Positions 6,905-15,417 of a stretch of DNA of 64,000 nucleotides are shown one piece after another. The number at the start of each line of letters is the position of its first letter. Within the stretch, counting starts at the first letter, position 1. Origin of the DNA: Erwinia sp. 198. Its GTDB lineage: Bacteria > Pseudomonadota > Gammaproteobacteria > Enterobacterales > Enterobacteriaceae. The stretch is from NCBI RefSeq assembly GCF_003937915.1, contig NZ_RHUM01000004.1, forward strand, positions 223,840 through 287,839, read 5' to 3'. The notes under the pieces were generated by a model. It was given only the letters and a program-made list of their open reading frames with translations. It did no database searches and was not told where the DNA came from. The position numbers and the translations under genes were made by a program.

Positions 6905-6932
6905 TTAGTGGTCAGCCGACGGGATGGGTTCC
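6905..6932 (-). promoter_or_regulatory. hrp box of the harpin-transglycosylase gene
   Basis: Minus strand GGAACC, 15 bases, CCACTAA, a full consensus match ending 39 bases before the ATG at 6865. It is one half of a divergent pair with the box at 6940-6967. Confidence 0.92.
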
Positions 6933-6939
6933 GCCTGAG

Positions 6940-6967
6940 GGAACTTCCGGTGTTGTTACGCCATTTA
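6940..6967 (+). promoter_or_regulatory. Degenerate hrp box facing the 72-aa gene
   Basis: GGAAC, 16 bases, CCATTTA. Spacing is exact and only the fourth base of CCACNNA differs (T for C). It sits 7 bases from the divergent canonical box and 30 bases before the ATG at 6998, so position supports it although the match is imperfect. Confidence 0.55.
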
Positions 6968-6997
6968 CTGCTAAAGATTTTTACCAGATGGAAAATT

Positions 6998-7216
6998 ATG
7001 CCCTTTAATCTTTTTGGTACCTCTTCTGGCGCCAGCCACCGCACCCGCCATGACGCGAAAGTGATGCTGCCGGAGCAACAAAGCGTGCTGCAGTGGACTC
7101 GCAAGCCTTTTATTTTACTGGAGCCGCACCAGCTGCTGGTGCTGTTTGAACGCTTTATCGCACAGGCTGAAAGCATGCAGCGCTTTTTGACCCTGCCAGC
7201 TAAAAGCACGTCATAA
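6998..7216 (+). CDS. Unrecognised 72-aa protein at the edge of the Hrp cluster
   Basis: A 72-aa protein starting MPFNLFGTSSGASHRTRHD, with a polar Ser/Thr-rich N-terminus and a C-terminal helix (LEPHQLLVLFERFIAQAES). I do not recognise a family. It faces a degenerate hrp box and is divergent from the harpin-transglycosylase gene, so a secreted substrate, a chaperone or a small regulator of the Hrp system are all possible. No good Shine-Dalgarno sequence is seen before 6998; the longer in-frame reading from 6908 would start inside the promoter region. A terminator shared with the convergent 81-aa gene follows. Coding is likely rather than certain. Confidence 0.6.
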   Translation: MPFNLFGTSSGASHRTRHDAKVMLPEQQSVLQWTRKPFILLEPHQLLVLFERFIAQAESMQRFLTLPAKSTS

Positions 7217-7243
7217 AAAAGGGCCATGGAAGCTGGCCCTTAC
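7215..7243 (-). terminator. Terminator between the convergent 72-aa and 81-aa genes
   Basis: Inverted repeat AAGGGCCA, 7-base loop, TGGCCCTT, with a T tract on the minus-strand side. It mainly serves the minus-strand gene at 7248-7493. Confidence 0.8.
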
Positions 7244-7247
7244 GCTG

Positions 7248-7493
7248 TCAGTGCGGCTGTTTAAACCCGGCCTTCATCAGCTCTTCTTTGAAGGCGTTGG
7301 TAATGGCACGATTGCCGCCAGTGACAGGATAGATAACGTTATTGATTACATCATCCAGATAATGCTCATCGAACTCCTGCAGCGTCAGCGGCGAGCCGCC
7401 TTCGTCATTAATGGCAATTGAACCGTGGATATGATCGCCCTCGTTTTTTGCCTTCAGGCTGTATCGACCCAGGCTGCTGTCCAGAGTGCTCAT
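7248..7493 (-). CDS. Unrecognised 81-aa acidic protein
   Basis: An 81-aa soluble protein beginning MSTLDSSLGRYSLKAKNEGD, with alternating beta-like residues in the first half (HIHGSIAINDEGG) and a helical acidic second half (LTLQEFDEHYLDDVINNVIYP). It has no signal peptide or Cys. A good AAGGAGA ribosome-binding site precedes the ATG, and a terminator follows. No hrp box is seen upstream, so it may not belong to the Hrp regulon. No family is recognised. Confidence 0.7.
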   Translation of the reverse strand: MSTLDSSLGRYSLKAKNEGDHIHGSIAINDEGGSPLTLQEFDEHYLDDVINNVIYPVTGGNRAITNAFKEELMKAGFKQPH

Positions 7494-7918
7494 AAGATCT
7501 CCTTATTACCGTCAGGGATTGGTATCGCAAGCCCTGTTAAGTCTAGCCAGCACCTGCCTGCGCGCTAAGATTCCTCTGTAAAGAAAGCGCAGAGTGCGAT
7601 CGCTGTCGCTTAAAAAATACATTACCGGATATTTAATTAACCGTCTGATTTTTATGCTCTTTTATTTAAGCGCTGTAAAGATGCCTGAAATCACAATGAG
7701 TTAAGAGCAAAAAGTAAAAAATGGCTCTAAATTGCCGGCAGAGGTCAGGAACGTCTGCGAACGAAGCGGTAAAAGGCCATTATGAAAAGCGACGGAAGCG
7801 GTTTTGTAACGGCAGGTGGGCAGAAAAAACGGACGGCGAAAACGGCAGAACAAAAATCTTCTTCTATAATCAAGTGGCTACACAGTAGTAATTTTTTTAT
7901 CTGGCTGAGGAAAATGGA
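7494..7918. other. Intergenic stretch without recognisable genes
   Basis: About 425 bases, AT-rich in its middle, between the 81-aa gene and yohP. No good ORF, repeat or tRNA is seen. It marks the passage from the Hrp cluster to core genes. Confidence 0.5.
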
Positions 7919-8002
7919 ATGAAGATTATTCTCTGGATTATTGCGATTATTTTTATTGTCGGCCTGCTGACGTTAACCGGCGTCTTTAAAGTACTTTTCT
8001 GA
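7919..8002 (+). CDS. yohP: YohP-like 27-aa single-span membrane peptide
   Basis: A 27-codon ORF beginning MKIILWIIAIIFIVGLL and ending TGVFKVLF: one hydrophobic helix with Lys2 and Lys25 at the ends. I recognise it as close to E. coli YohP, a 27-aa inner-membrane stress-induced peptide whose mRNA and SecYEG/YidC-dependent insertion have been studied. A GAGG motif precedes the ATG. In E. coli yohP lies elsewhere on the chromosome, so its location here differs. Confidence 0.85.
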   Translation: MKIILWIIAIIFIVGLLTLTGVFKVLF

Positions 8003-8033
8003 TTAGTCATCAGGTGACAATACGCGCGTATTG

Positions 8034-8282
8034 TCACCTCTTGCCCGCCGGTTTCGCCAAGGCGGACGCCGCGAGCGTTTTTTCCTTTTTATCCGGCAAC
8101 TGATGGAATACGTCGGCCTCGTCCTGCTCTGTTACCGCTATAGCCTGACGAAACAGGCAATCTTTTAAGGTGATGGGTTTCCAACAATACGCGCATATCG
8201 CCCCGTGATGATCGCCAAAGCGGTCGCCGCGAGTCGTGAAAATGAGTTCCGCGTGCCCACATCTCCCGCATCGTATTCTCAC
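8034..8282 (-). CDS. Small putative zinc-ribbon protein
   Basis: An 82-aa basic protein starting MRIRCGRCGHAEL, with two CxxC pairs (Cys5/Cys8 and Cys31/Cys34), the layout of a four-Cys zinc ribbon, followed by a polar Lys/Ala-rich tail. AAGGAG lies upstream of the start. Function is unknown; short YnfU-like zinc proteins of enterobacteria have similar sizes, but I cannot show a specific relationship. It is convergent with yohP. Confidence 0.65.
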   Translation of the reverse strand: MRIRCGRCGHAELIFTTRGDRFGDHHGAICAYCWKPITLKDCLFRQAIAVTEQDEADVFHQLPDKKEKTLAASALAKPAGKR

Positions 8283-8806
8283 ATCGGCTCCTTAAATTTC
8301 TGTGTTAACCAAAATTAATTTTACCAAAAAATGTGCATGGATCGATAAATAATATTTATCAGTTTCGTGAATTGATATTAACTCATAACAACATGATTCA
8401 AAAGAGATAACCCAGTTCTTTCCTTTTATTTACAATAGCGAGACGATGAATATTGTTACTTTGGGCAACTTTATTTCTTTTTTTGGTTAAATAAGCATTA
8501 ATTGCGCTAAATAAATGATCCAGATCAAACTCTATTAAAACAATTCATGATTGCAACTGACACCATCAGCGCATTATTTCGCCCCGTTTCTAATCAAAAA
8601 AAAGAGAGCTTTGCATAACTGCCATGCCACCCGGTTTAACTTTAAAAAAATTTTCATAGTTGAAAATTTGTTCGCTATGCATTCATGAACCGTTTAACGG
8701 CGGTAATTACAATAGTGGCCGGATTAACAATATGACCAGGCCTGCCGTTTTTAAACAGCAACGGCAGAGATTTTTTAACAGCACCACCGGTGAGCGGTAG
8801 ATTAAA
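8283..8806. other. AT-rich leader region of pagP
   Basis: A 520-base AT-rich stretch without a credible ORF. It includes a 22-bp inverted repeat (8648-8669: AAATTTTCA, 4 bases, TGAAAATTT) about 140 bases upstream of pagP. I found GTTTA half-sites (near 8636 and 8693) but no clean pair of PhoP half-sites with 5-base spacing. Confidence 0.5.
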
Positions 8807-9382
8807 ATGACATTTTTTCGCTTTTTTCTTCTTTTCCTGAGCCTGGCAGGCGCAGGAAGCCTGTCCGTTGCTGCCCAGGCAAAAACACTGGGCGCCGCGC
8901 TCTCCGGCGCCTGGCAAAATTTCAGCGACGGCGTCAGCACGACCTGGAACGAGCCGCAGCATTACGACCTTTATGTGCCGGCTATCACCTGGCACAACCG
9001 TTGGACTTATGACCAGGCTCATATTGATAAATACAACGAGCGTCCGTGGGGCGCAGGCGGCGGCATGTCGCGCTATGACGAAAAAGGCAACTGGAACGGC
9101 CTCTATGTGATGGCCTTCAAGGACTCGTTTAACAAATGGGAACCCTTCGGTGGCTACGGCTGGGAAAAAATCTGGCAGCCGCTGCGCAATAAAGATTTTC
9201 GGCTGGGGTTGGGCTACACCGCCGGGGTAACGGCAAGAGACAACTGGAAATATATTCCGGTTCCGGCGGTTTTGCCGCTTGCGTCAATAGGTTTTCGTGA
9301 TGCCACCTTCCAGATGACTTATATTCCGGGGACTTACAACAACGGCAACGTCTATTTTGCCTGGCTGCGCTGGCAGTTTTAA
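8807..9382 (+). CDS. pagP: Lipid A palmitoyltransferase PagP
   Basis: A 191-aa outer-membrane enzyme that moves a palmitate from phospholipid to lipid A, strengthening the outer membrane against cationic peptides. An N-terminal signal peptide ends near VAAQAKT, followed by the amphipathic helix ([14 protein letters not shown]) and the eight-strand barrel. Catalytic residues are visible: His in TWHNRWTYD and Ser in [11 protein letters not shown]; the Gly ruler region GGYGWEKIW is intact. It ends in the outer-membrane signature WLRWQF. It is next to cspE as in E. coli. The long AT-rich leader suggests regulated expression. Confidence 0.96.
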   Translation: MTFFRFFLLFLSLAGAGSLSVAAQAKTLGAALSGAWQNFSDGVSTTWNEPQHYDLYVPAITWHNRWTYDQAHIDKYNERPWGAGGGMSRYDEKGNWNGLYVMAFKDSFNKWEPFGGYGWEKIWQPLRNKDFRLGLGYTAGVTARDNWKYIPVPAVLPLASIGFRDATFQMTYIPGTYNNGNVYFAWLRWQF

Positions 9383-9532
9383 CAACGGGCGCGCCTTAAA
9401 ATTAAAATTGATGGGTAAAAAAAGCGATATTTATCACTTTTTCGTGAAAGGCTACTGGACAAAAGGCTCAGCAATTGCTGTACTAACCCTCGACACAGTT
9501 TAGTGTCCATTTTTCATGTAAAGGTAATATAG

Positions 9533-9742
9533 ATGTCTAAGATCAAAGGTAGCGTTAAGTGGTTTAATGAGTCCAAAGGATTCGGTTTCATTACTCCTGA
9601 AGATGGCAGCAAAGACGTGTTCGTTCACTTCTCTGCCATCCAGAGCAACGGTTTCAAAACTCTGGCTGAAGGTCAGCGCGTAGAGTTCGAAATCACCAAC
9701 GGTGCCAAAGGCCCATCTGCTGCTAACGTTGCCGCTATTTAA
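9533..9742 (+). CDS. cspE: Cold-shock family RNA chaperone CspE
   Basis: A 69-aa one-domain OB-fold protein with both RNA-binding motifs, RNP1 (KGFGFITP) and RNP2 (VFVHFSAIQ). CspE binds single-stranded nucleic acids, melts RNA hairpins and antiterminates. Neighbour pagP and the residue pattern ([16 protein letters not shown], then SAANVAAI at the end) match E. coli CspE. A strong terminator follows. The 150-base upstream region, typical of csp leaders, is AT-rich. Confidence 0.97.
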   Translation: MSKIKGSVKWFNESKGFGFITPEDGSKDVFVHFSAIQSNGFKTLAEGQRVEFEITNGAKGPSAANVAAI

Positions 9743-9760
9743 GTTATCAGACAGAATTCT

Positions 9761-9789
9761 AAAAACCCGCCTTATGGCGGGTTTTTTTT
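9761..9789 (+). terminator. cspE terminator
   Basis: AAACCCGCC, 4-base loop, GGCGGGTTT followed by a run of T, 20 bases after the cspE stop. Confidence 0.93.
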
Positions 9790-10179
9790 CGCCTGAGGGA
9801 TGCCTCGTCCCGATGGAATACCCGGTCAGCTGAGCCTGTAAGCCAGGCGGCCGTTGCGAAGTTTCCCGTGCTGCCGTGTGCGATATCGCGCAGGTTTCCG
9901 TCCGGGAGTACCCCTCCGGGCTTAGATGCGCAAAGATTCTATTCTGTCAGCGCTTCTTCCTGCTGGCGTAAAGAGTGTGCCAAAACATAACAACCGAAAC
10001 GGTCAGCGTTAACCGTGCCGGGGGCGGATGTCTGTTTTGCGGGCTGTGAAGCCCAAACACGGCTTATTCTGTAACAGGCGTCGGCGTCGGTCGGGTTGCT
10101 TATCGTGTCAGGCAGGCTATATAACCTGTAGAAGAAAAGCGCTGACGCCCTGAGCGGGCCGCAATTAACAGGAGAGAGA
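9790..10179. other. GC-rich intergenic region in the place of crcB
   Basis: E. coli has crcB (fluoride exporter) after cspE; here about 390 bases carry no credible ORF. Several short hairpins are possible (for example CCGGGAG/CTCCGG near 9903 and GGGCT/AGCCC near 10040), but I recognise no known RNA and no fluoride riboswitch. It may hold a leader or small RNA, or remnants of a lost gene. Confidence 0.4.
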
Positions 10180-10635
10180 ATGAGGATCCGACTGGCGAAT
10201 ATGCACGACGGTTTTGCCCTGAGCGCCCTGCTAACCGAACTGGGCTATGCCAATACCGAAACTTTTATTGAGCGTCGTCTGGCGCAGCTGATCGACGACA
10301 GGGCAGAACAGCTGCTGATTGCCGAGCAGGGCAGCACCGTATTAGGCTTTCTCTCGCTACATTTTATTCCGCAGCTGGCGCTGGCGGGGGATTTCGCGCG
10401 CATCAGCTATTTTTGTATTGCGGACGGCAAGCGTAGCGAAGGCGTAGGGCATCGGCTGTTAAGCCACGCCGAGAAGCTGGCGAAAGCGCACGGCTGCGAT
10501 CGGATGGAAGTCCACTGCCATGAGCAGCGCATCAAGGCTAATGCCTTTTATAAGCGGGAAGGCTATAGCGAGGCTCCCCGCTACCTGATTAAAGATCTCG
10601 ATGCGCACGCCTTTTATCCTCACGGAGAGACATAA
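10180..10635 (+). CDS. GNAT-family N-acetyltransferase
   Basis: A 151-aa GNAT protein: N-terminal strand MRIRLANMHDGFALSALLTELGY, core strands around VLGFLSLHFIP and ISYFCIADGKRSEGVGHRLL with the acetyl-CoA loop (G-x-x-R/K-x-x-G-x-G type, GKRSEGVGHRLL), and a C-terminal segment FYKREGYSEAPRYL typical of GCN5-like enzymes. The substrate is unknown. Its stop overlaps the start of the nitrilase gene (TAATG), so the two are translationally coupled and probably act together. Ribosome-binding site AGGAGAG precedes the start. Confidence 0.88.
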   Translation: MRIRLANMHDGFALSALLTELGYANTETFIERRLAQLIDDRAEQLLIAEQGSTVLGFLSLHFIPQLALAGDFARISYFCIADGKRSEGVGHRLLSHAEKLAKAHGCDRMEVHCHEQRIKANAFYKREGYSEAPRYLIKDLDAHAFYPHGET

Positions 10636-11447
10636 TGAAAGTGGCTTCAGGACAGTTTGCGGTCAGCCGCTGCTGGCAGGAGAACGCGGCAACCTGTACG
10701 GACTTAATGGCCAGAGCGCTGGCTGGCGGTGCCGATCTGCTCGTTTTACCGGAAGCCGTGCTGGCTCGTGATATCACCGATCCGGATCTGGTGCTGAAAG
10801 CCGCTCAGCCGCTGGACGGGCCGTTTTTAAGCGAGATCCATGCAGCCAGTCGCGGCAACGGGTTAACCACCATAATGACCGTACACGTGCCGACCGATAA
10901 CGGCAAAGCGCTGAATGCGCTTATCGCCATTCGCAACGGTGAACTCATTGCCCGCTACGACAAGCTGCATCTTTACGACGCTTTTACCATGCAGGAATCC
11001 CGCAGCGTCACCGCCGGTAACGAGGTGCCGCCGCTGGTGGACGTTGCCGGTATGAAAGTGGGCCTGATGACCTGCTACGACGTGCGTTTTCCTGAACTGG
11101 CTCGCCGTCTGGCGCTGGACGGCGCGGAAGTGCTGGTGCTGCCGGCCGCCTGGGTAAGAGGGCCACTGAAGGAGATGCACTGGGAGGTGCTGGTGACGGC
11201 GCGCGCGCTGGAAAACACCTGTTATATGGTAGCCGTCGGCGACTGCGGCCCGCGTAGTATTGGTTGCAGCCTGACGGTGGATCCGCTGGGTGTGGCGATA
11301 GCCAGGGCGGCTGAAGCACCGATATTGCTTTTCGCCGATTTGGATCCAGCCCGTGTCGCTCATGCGCGTAGCGTGCTGCCGGTCCTTGAGAATCGCCGTT
11401 TCGCTTATCCTGAACTTATCAGCTCGCAAAAGCTTCCGCTGGCATAG
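10635..11447 (+). CDS. ybeM: Nitrilase-superfamily amidohydrolase (YbeM/Nit1-like)
   Basis: A 270-aa C-N hydrolase with the catalytic triad Glu (VLPEAVLA), Lys (YDKLHLYDAF) and Cys (TCYDVRFPE). YbeM/Nit1 enzymes hydrolyse deaminated glutathione, a metabolite-repair reaction; the context just before tatE matches ybeM in E. coli. Length fits the family and the gene looks intact. Coupling with the upstream GNAT is not the E. coli arrangement. The exact substrate is inferred from family and place. Confidence 0.85.
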   Translation: MKVASGQFAVSRCWQENAATCTDLMARALAGGADLLVLPEAVLARDITDPDLVLKAAQPLDGPFLSEIHAASRGNGLTTIMTVHVPTDNGKALNALIAIRNGELIARYDKLHLYDAFTMQESRSVTAGNEVPPLVDVAGMKVGLMTCYDVRFPELARRLALDGAEVLVLPAAWVRGPLKEMHWEVLVTARALENTCYMVAVGDCGPRSIGCSLTVDPLGVAIARAAEAPILLFADLDPARVAHARSVLPVLENRRFAYPELISSQKLPLA

Positions 11448-11720
11448 TGGACGAGGAACGGCCGGGAGAGCGGGCACTGCGCGATATCACCATACCGCTA
11501 TGAAGCAATCGTGTGGCGTTAATAACACATTGCGGTACGCCAGACCCTGACATCCATGATTTCGGGCTTTCCTGAGCCGCTTTATCTGATATCATTTCGC
11601 AGGCCGCTGTGCAGATATTACTCTGTTACAGATGGCAGTTTGTATTGACCGACAATCTGCGCGTTAATACACTTTATGCTTATTGACCTTTACCGGTCCG
11701 GTTAAATAAAGAAGGTGTGT

Positions 11721-11927
11721 ATGGAAGGTATCAGTATTGCCAAACTGCTGATTATTGGCGCTCTGATTGTATTGCTTTTTGGAACCAACAAGTTACGCTC
11801 GCTGGGCGGCGATCTGGGTTCGGCGATCAAAGGCTTTAAAAAGGCGATGAGCGACGATGACACCTCCGCGAAGAAAGCGCCTGTCGCTGAAGAAAAAGCG
11901 GCTGAACAGGTTGCTCATAAAGAGTAA
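11721..11927 (+). CDS. tatE: Twin-arginine translocase subunit TatE
   Basis: A 68-aa TatA-family protein: short N-terminal membrane helix ([23 protein letters not shown]), hinge and amphipathic helix ([15 protein letters not shown]), then an acidic/Lys tail. TatE can replace TatA in forming the Tat pore for folded proteins. I choose ATG 11721 because GAAGG lies just upstream; the GTG at 11715 overlaps that site. It precedes lipA in E. coli as well. Confidence 0.94.
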   Translation: MEGISIAKLLIIGALIVLLFGTNKLRSLGGDLGSAIKGFKKAMSDDDTSAKKAPVAEEKAAEQVAHKE

Positions 11928-11945
11928 CGCCCGCGTTAAGCGATA

Positions 11946-11975
11946 AAAAAACGGATGACGCGGTCATCCGTTTTT
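11946..11975. terminator. Bidirectional terminator between tatE and lipA
   Basis: AAAACGGATGA, short loop, TCATCCGTTTT with A and T runs on both sides. It serves the convergent tatE and lipA. Confidence 0.88.
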
Positions 11976-12000
11976 GTTTTTGTTGCAAATATGTAAAGAG

Positions 12001-12966
12001 TTATTTCACTTCCAGGCCTTTCGCCTGCATATCCGCATGGTAGGAAGAGCGCACAAACGGGCCGCAGGCCGCGTGGGTAAAGCCCATTTCCATTGCCGCC
12101 TCTTTCATTTCGTCAAATTCTGCCGGGCTGACGTAGCGCTGCACCGGTAAATGGTGGCGGCTTGGCTGGAGATACTGCCCCAGCGTCAGCATGGTCACGC
12201 CGTGACGGCGTAAATCGCGCATCACTTCCACGATCTCCGCGTTGGTTTCGCCCAGACCTACCATCAGGCCCGATTTAGTCGGGATCTCAGGATGCGCTTG
12301 TTTAAAACGCTCCAGCAGCTTCAGCGACCACTCATAGTTGGCGCCGGGACGAACCTGGCGGTATACGCGCGGCACGTTCTCAAGGTTGTGGTTAAACACG
12401 TCTGGCGGCGTGGCGTTCAGAATATCCAGCGCGCGATCCATACGGCCACGGAAGTCCGGCACCAGCGTTTCGATTTTAATGGTCGGGTTTTTGGCGCGAA
12501 TAGCGCTGATGCAGTCGGCAAAGTGCTGCGCGCCGCCGTCGCGCAGGTCATCGCGGTCAACGGAGGTGATGACCACGTAGCGCAGGCCCATATCGGCGAT
12601 GGTCTGCGCCAGCTTTTCCGGCTCGTTGGCGTCAGGCTGCACGGGACGCCCATGCGCAACGTCGCAGAAAGGGCAGCGGCGGGTACAAATCGCGCCCAGG
12701 ATCATAAAGGTGGCGGTGCCGTGGTTAAAACATTCTGCAAGGTTAGGGCAGGAAGCCTCTTCACAGACGGAGTGCAGACCGTTTTTACGCATGGCGGCTT
12801 TAATGCCCTGAATGCGGCTGGAGTCGGCAGGGAGTTTGATTTTCATCCACTCCGGCTTACGTAAAATCTCTGTGCGTTCGGTGACCACGGTTTTGACCGG
12901 GATCAGCGCCATTTTATCTGCGTCGCGGTACTTAACGCCGCGTTCCATCTGAATAGGTTTACTCAT
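12001..12966 (-). CDS. lipA: Lipoyl synthase LipA
   Basis: A 321-aa radical-SAM enzyme that inserts two sulfur atoms into protein-bound octanoate. The auxiliary cluster ligands are Cys68, Cys73 and Cys79 ([12 protein letters not shown]) and the radical-SAM triad is Cys94, Cys98 and Cys101 (CTRRCPFC). I use the start [10 protein letters not shown] at 12966, which gives exactly the E. coli length; a longer in-frame reading from 13038 has no such support. lipB lies upstream on the same strand. Confidence 0.97.
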   Translation of the reverse strand: MSKPIQMERGVKYRDADKMALIPVKTVVTERTEILRKPEWMKIKLPADSSRIQGIKAAMRKNGLHSVCEEASCPNLAECFNHGTATFMILGAICTRRCPFCDVAHGRPVQPDANEPEKLAQTIADMGLRYVVITSVDRDDLRDGGAQHFADCISAIRAKNPTIKIETLVPDFRGRMDRALDILNATPPDVFNHNLENVPRVYRQVRPGANYEWSLKLLERFKQAHPEIPTKSGLMVGLGETNAEIVEVMRDLRRHGVTMLTLGQYLQPSRHHLPVQRYVSPAEFDEMKEAAMEMGFTHAACGPFVRSSYHADMQAKGLEVK

Positions 12967-13105
12967 AATCTTGCTGTTTCCAGGTTGGCATGCGCTAATC
13001 AGCCGCGTGACGTTCAAATTTTTTTGAGAAAAGCGCAAAAATTATATCACCTCGCGGCGCGGGTTTCAGCCAGGGCAGAGGAGAAAATGTGACGGAATTG
13101 TAAAT

Positions 13106-13756
13106 TTATGGCGTCCGCTCGTCCAGCCACTTTACGTCGGCTATCGCCAGCTCGCGGGCAAAGTGCGTGATCAACAAAGGCTGCACGTCGGCCAGCGTCA
13201 CGCCCTGTTGATAAGCGCTGATTTGCGTCATTTCCAGCCCGGCGTAGCCGCAGGGATTGATGCGCAGAAAAGGCGCAAGATCCATATCCACGTTCAAAGC
13301 CAACCCGTGAAAAGAGCTGCCGTTGCGGATGCGCAGGCCCAGCGAGCAGATTTTTTTGCCCTCGACGTAAACGCCGGGCGCATCCGGCCGGGCGGCGGCT
13401 TCGATATCGTAGTGCGCCAGCGTGGCAATCACCGTTTGCTCAATGGCGGTAACCAGCTCCCGCACGCCGGTTTTGCGACGTTTCAGGTTTATCAGCACGT
13501 ACATGACCTGCTGGCCTGGCCCGTGATAGGTGACCTGTCCGCCGCGATCGCTCTGCATAACCGGTATATCGCCCGGCATCAGCAGATGCTCCGCTTTACC
13601 GGCCTGGCCTTGAGTAAATACCGGAGGGTGTTCCACCAGCCAGATCTCGTCAGGCGTTTCCGCGCTGCGCTGATTGGTAAAATCGTGCATGGCCTGAGAG
13701 ACGGGCGCCCAGGGCTGCAAACCGAGCTGACGAACGAGTAGGGTATCCTGATGCAT
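13106..13756 (-). CDS. lipB: Octanoyl-ACP:protein octanoyltransferase LipB
   Basis: A 216-aa enzyme that transfers octanoate from ACP to apo-lipoyl domains, the step before LipA. Conserved motifs are [23 protein letters not shown] (catalytic Lys) and NPCGYAG (catalytic Cys). The length is close to the E. coli enzyme (213). It lies 139 bases upstream of lipA and 76 bases downstream of ybeD. Confidence 0.96.
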   Translation of the reverse strand: MHQDTLLVRQLGLQPWAPVSQAMHDFTNQRSAETPDEIWLVEHPPVFTQGQAGKAEHLLMPGDIPVMQSDRGGQVTYHGPGQQVMYVLINLKRRKTGVRELVTAIEQTVIATLAHYDIEAAARPDAPGVYVEGKKICSLGLRIRNGSSFHGLALNVDMDLAPFLRINPCGYAGLEMTQISAYQQGVTLADVQPLLITHFARELAIADVKWLDERTP

Positions 13757-13832
13757 GGAGAGTCCGGTCAGGGAGTAAAGAAGGGAGTATAACGCCGAAC
13801 GAGGGCCGTGGTCAGCCCCCGATCGGTGATGG

Positions 13833-14096
13833 CTACAGCACCATCCGCACGATTTCTATTTTGCCCAGCTCGTCATACAGCGTTTCCACCTGTTCGATAT
13901 GGGTCGCCGTAATGGTAATAGAAACAGAGTGATAGTTGCCTTTGCTGCTGGGTTTTACATCCGGAGAGTAATCGCCAGGCGCATGGCGCTGTACGACTTC
14001 AACTACTTGATCAACCAGCTCCGGCTGCGCCAGACCCATCACTTTATAGGTGAACGGGGTAGGAAATTCGAGCAGTTCTTTAAGATTGGTTTTCAT
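13833..14096 (-). CDS. ybeD: YbeD/DUF493 small ACT-like protein
   Basis: An 87-aa protein, [21 protein letters not shown] to IEIVRMVL, matching the conserved YbeD family in length and in the motif [20 protein letters not shown]. The fold is ACT-like; a regulatory role has been suggested for the family. It sits between dacA and lipB as in E. coli. Confidence 0.94.
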   Translation of the reverse strand: MKTNLKELLEFPTPFTYKVMGLAQPELVDQVVEVVQRHAPGDYSPDVKPSSKGNYHSVSITITATHIEQVETLYDELGKIEIVRMVL

Positions 14097-14205
14097 AGGG
14101 GCTCCGGTAACGCTAAAACAAAGACTCCCGCCAACAGCGGGAGCCTACAGATAATATCAATATGCGGGCCAATCAGGCCGAAATCAAGCGCGGAACGCGA
14201 CAGAT

Positions 14206-15417
14206 TTAGCCGAACCAGTGATGGAACATCAGCTTGATGTAGTCAACGATACGGCCGAAGAATCCGCCTTCCGGCATATCGTTCAGCACCACCAGCGGAT
14301 GCTGCTCGATGGTTTTGCCGTCCAGCTGGAAGTTGATGGTGCCTACCACCTGGTTTTTCGCCAGCGGCGCATGCAGTTCGGTGTTGCTCAGCGTGTAGCT
14401 GGCTTTCAGATCCTTCATGCGGCCGCGAGGGATAGTCAGGTAAACGTCTTTCTGCACGCCCAGCTGCACGCGGTCACTGTTGCCGAACCACACCGGCTCA
14501 GAGGCGAACTCTTTACCGGCTTTCAGCGGCGCCACGGTTTCAAAGAAGCGGAAGCCCCAGGTCAGCAGCTTTTTGCTCTCGACTTCGCGGCCTTTAAAAG
14601 TACGTCCGCCCAGCACGGCTGAAATCAGACGCATCTGGCCTTCGGTCGCGGAAGCGACAATATTGTAGCCTGCCGCGCTGGTGTGGCCGGTTTTAATGCC
14701 GTCAACGTTCAGGCTGGTATCCCACAGCAGGCCGTTGCGGTTGGTCTGACGGATATTGTTAAAGGTGAAATCTTTTTCTTTATAGACCGAGTACTCATCC
14801 GGCACGTCGCGGATCAGCGCCTGGCCGATCAGCGCCATATCGCGTGCCGAGCTGTACTGACCTTCGGCGTCCAGGCCGTGTACGGTCTGGAAATGGGTAT
14901 TTTGCAGGCCCAGCGCCTTAACGTAGTTATTCATCAGGCCGACAAAGGTGTCCTGACTGCCTGCCACATAGTCGGCCATCGCCACACAGGCGTCGTTGCC
15001 GGACTGGAGCACGATACCGCGAGTCAGCTGCGAAACCGGCACGCGATCGCCCGGCTTCAGGAACATCAGCGAAGAGCCTTTAAACACCGGATTGCCGGTC
15101 GCCCAGGCATCTTTACCCACGGTGACCATATCGTCCTGATGAATTTTGCCCGCTTTGACCGCCTGGCCAATCACGTAGCTGGTCATCATTTTCGTCAGGC
15201 TGGCCGGATCGCGGCGCGCGTCGGCGTTTTTCTCCGCCAGCACTTTGCCAGAGTTGTAATCGATCAGCACATAGGCTTCGGCATCAATATCCGGCACGCC
15301 CGGGATCATGGTTTTGATGTTCACGTCTTCAGCGTGGGCGAAGGCGGTAAGGCTGAGGGCGATCAGCGAACCTGCCGTCAGGCGTTTGAACAGTTGGGAA
15401 GAGGTCAGAGTATTCAT
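14206..15417 (-). CDS. dacA: D-alanyl-D-alanine carboxypeptidase PBP5
   Basis: A 403-aa penicillin-binding protein that trims the terminal D-Ala from peptidoglycan pentapeptides and helps set cell shape. The signal peptide ends FAHAED; active-site motifs are SLTK, SGN (SGNDAC) and KTG (KTGHTSAAG). A C-terminal amphipathic membrane anchor ([16 protein letters not shown]) is present. The start [13 protein letters not shown] at 15417 gives the E. coli length; upstream in-frame codons are not conserved. Confidence 0.97.
   Translation of the reverse strand: MNTLTSSQLFKRLTAGSLIALSLTAFAHAEDVNIKTMIPGVPDIDAEAYVLIDYNSGKVLAEKNADARRDPASLTKMMTSYVIGQAVKAGKIHQDDMVTVGKDAWATGNPVFKGSSLMFLKPGDRVPVSQLTRGIVLQSGNDACVAMADYVAGSQDTFVGLMNNYVKALGLQNTHFQTVHGLDAEGQYSSARDMALIGQALIRDVPDEYSVYKEKDFTFNNIRQTNRNGLLWDTSLNVDGIKTGHTSAAGYNIVASATEGQMRLISAVLGGRTFKGREVESKKLLTWGFRFFETVAPLKAGKEFASEPVWFGNSDRVQLGVQKDVYLTIPRGRMKDLKASYTLSNTELHAPLAKNQVVGTINFQLDGKTIEQHPLVVLNDMPEGGFFGRIVDYIKLMFHHWFG

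Noticed and set aside
10080-10179. Fluoride riboswitch upstream of the GNAT gene
   Set aside because: The conserved crcB-motif sequences could not be found, and no fluoride exporter follows.
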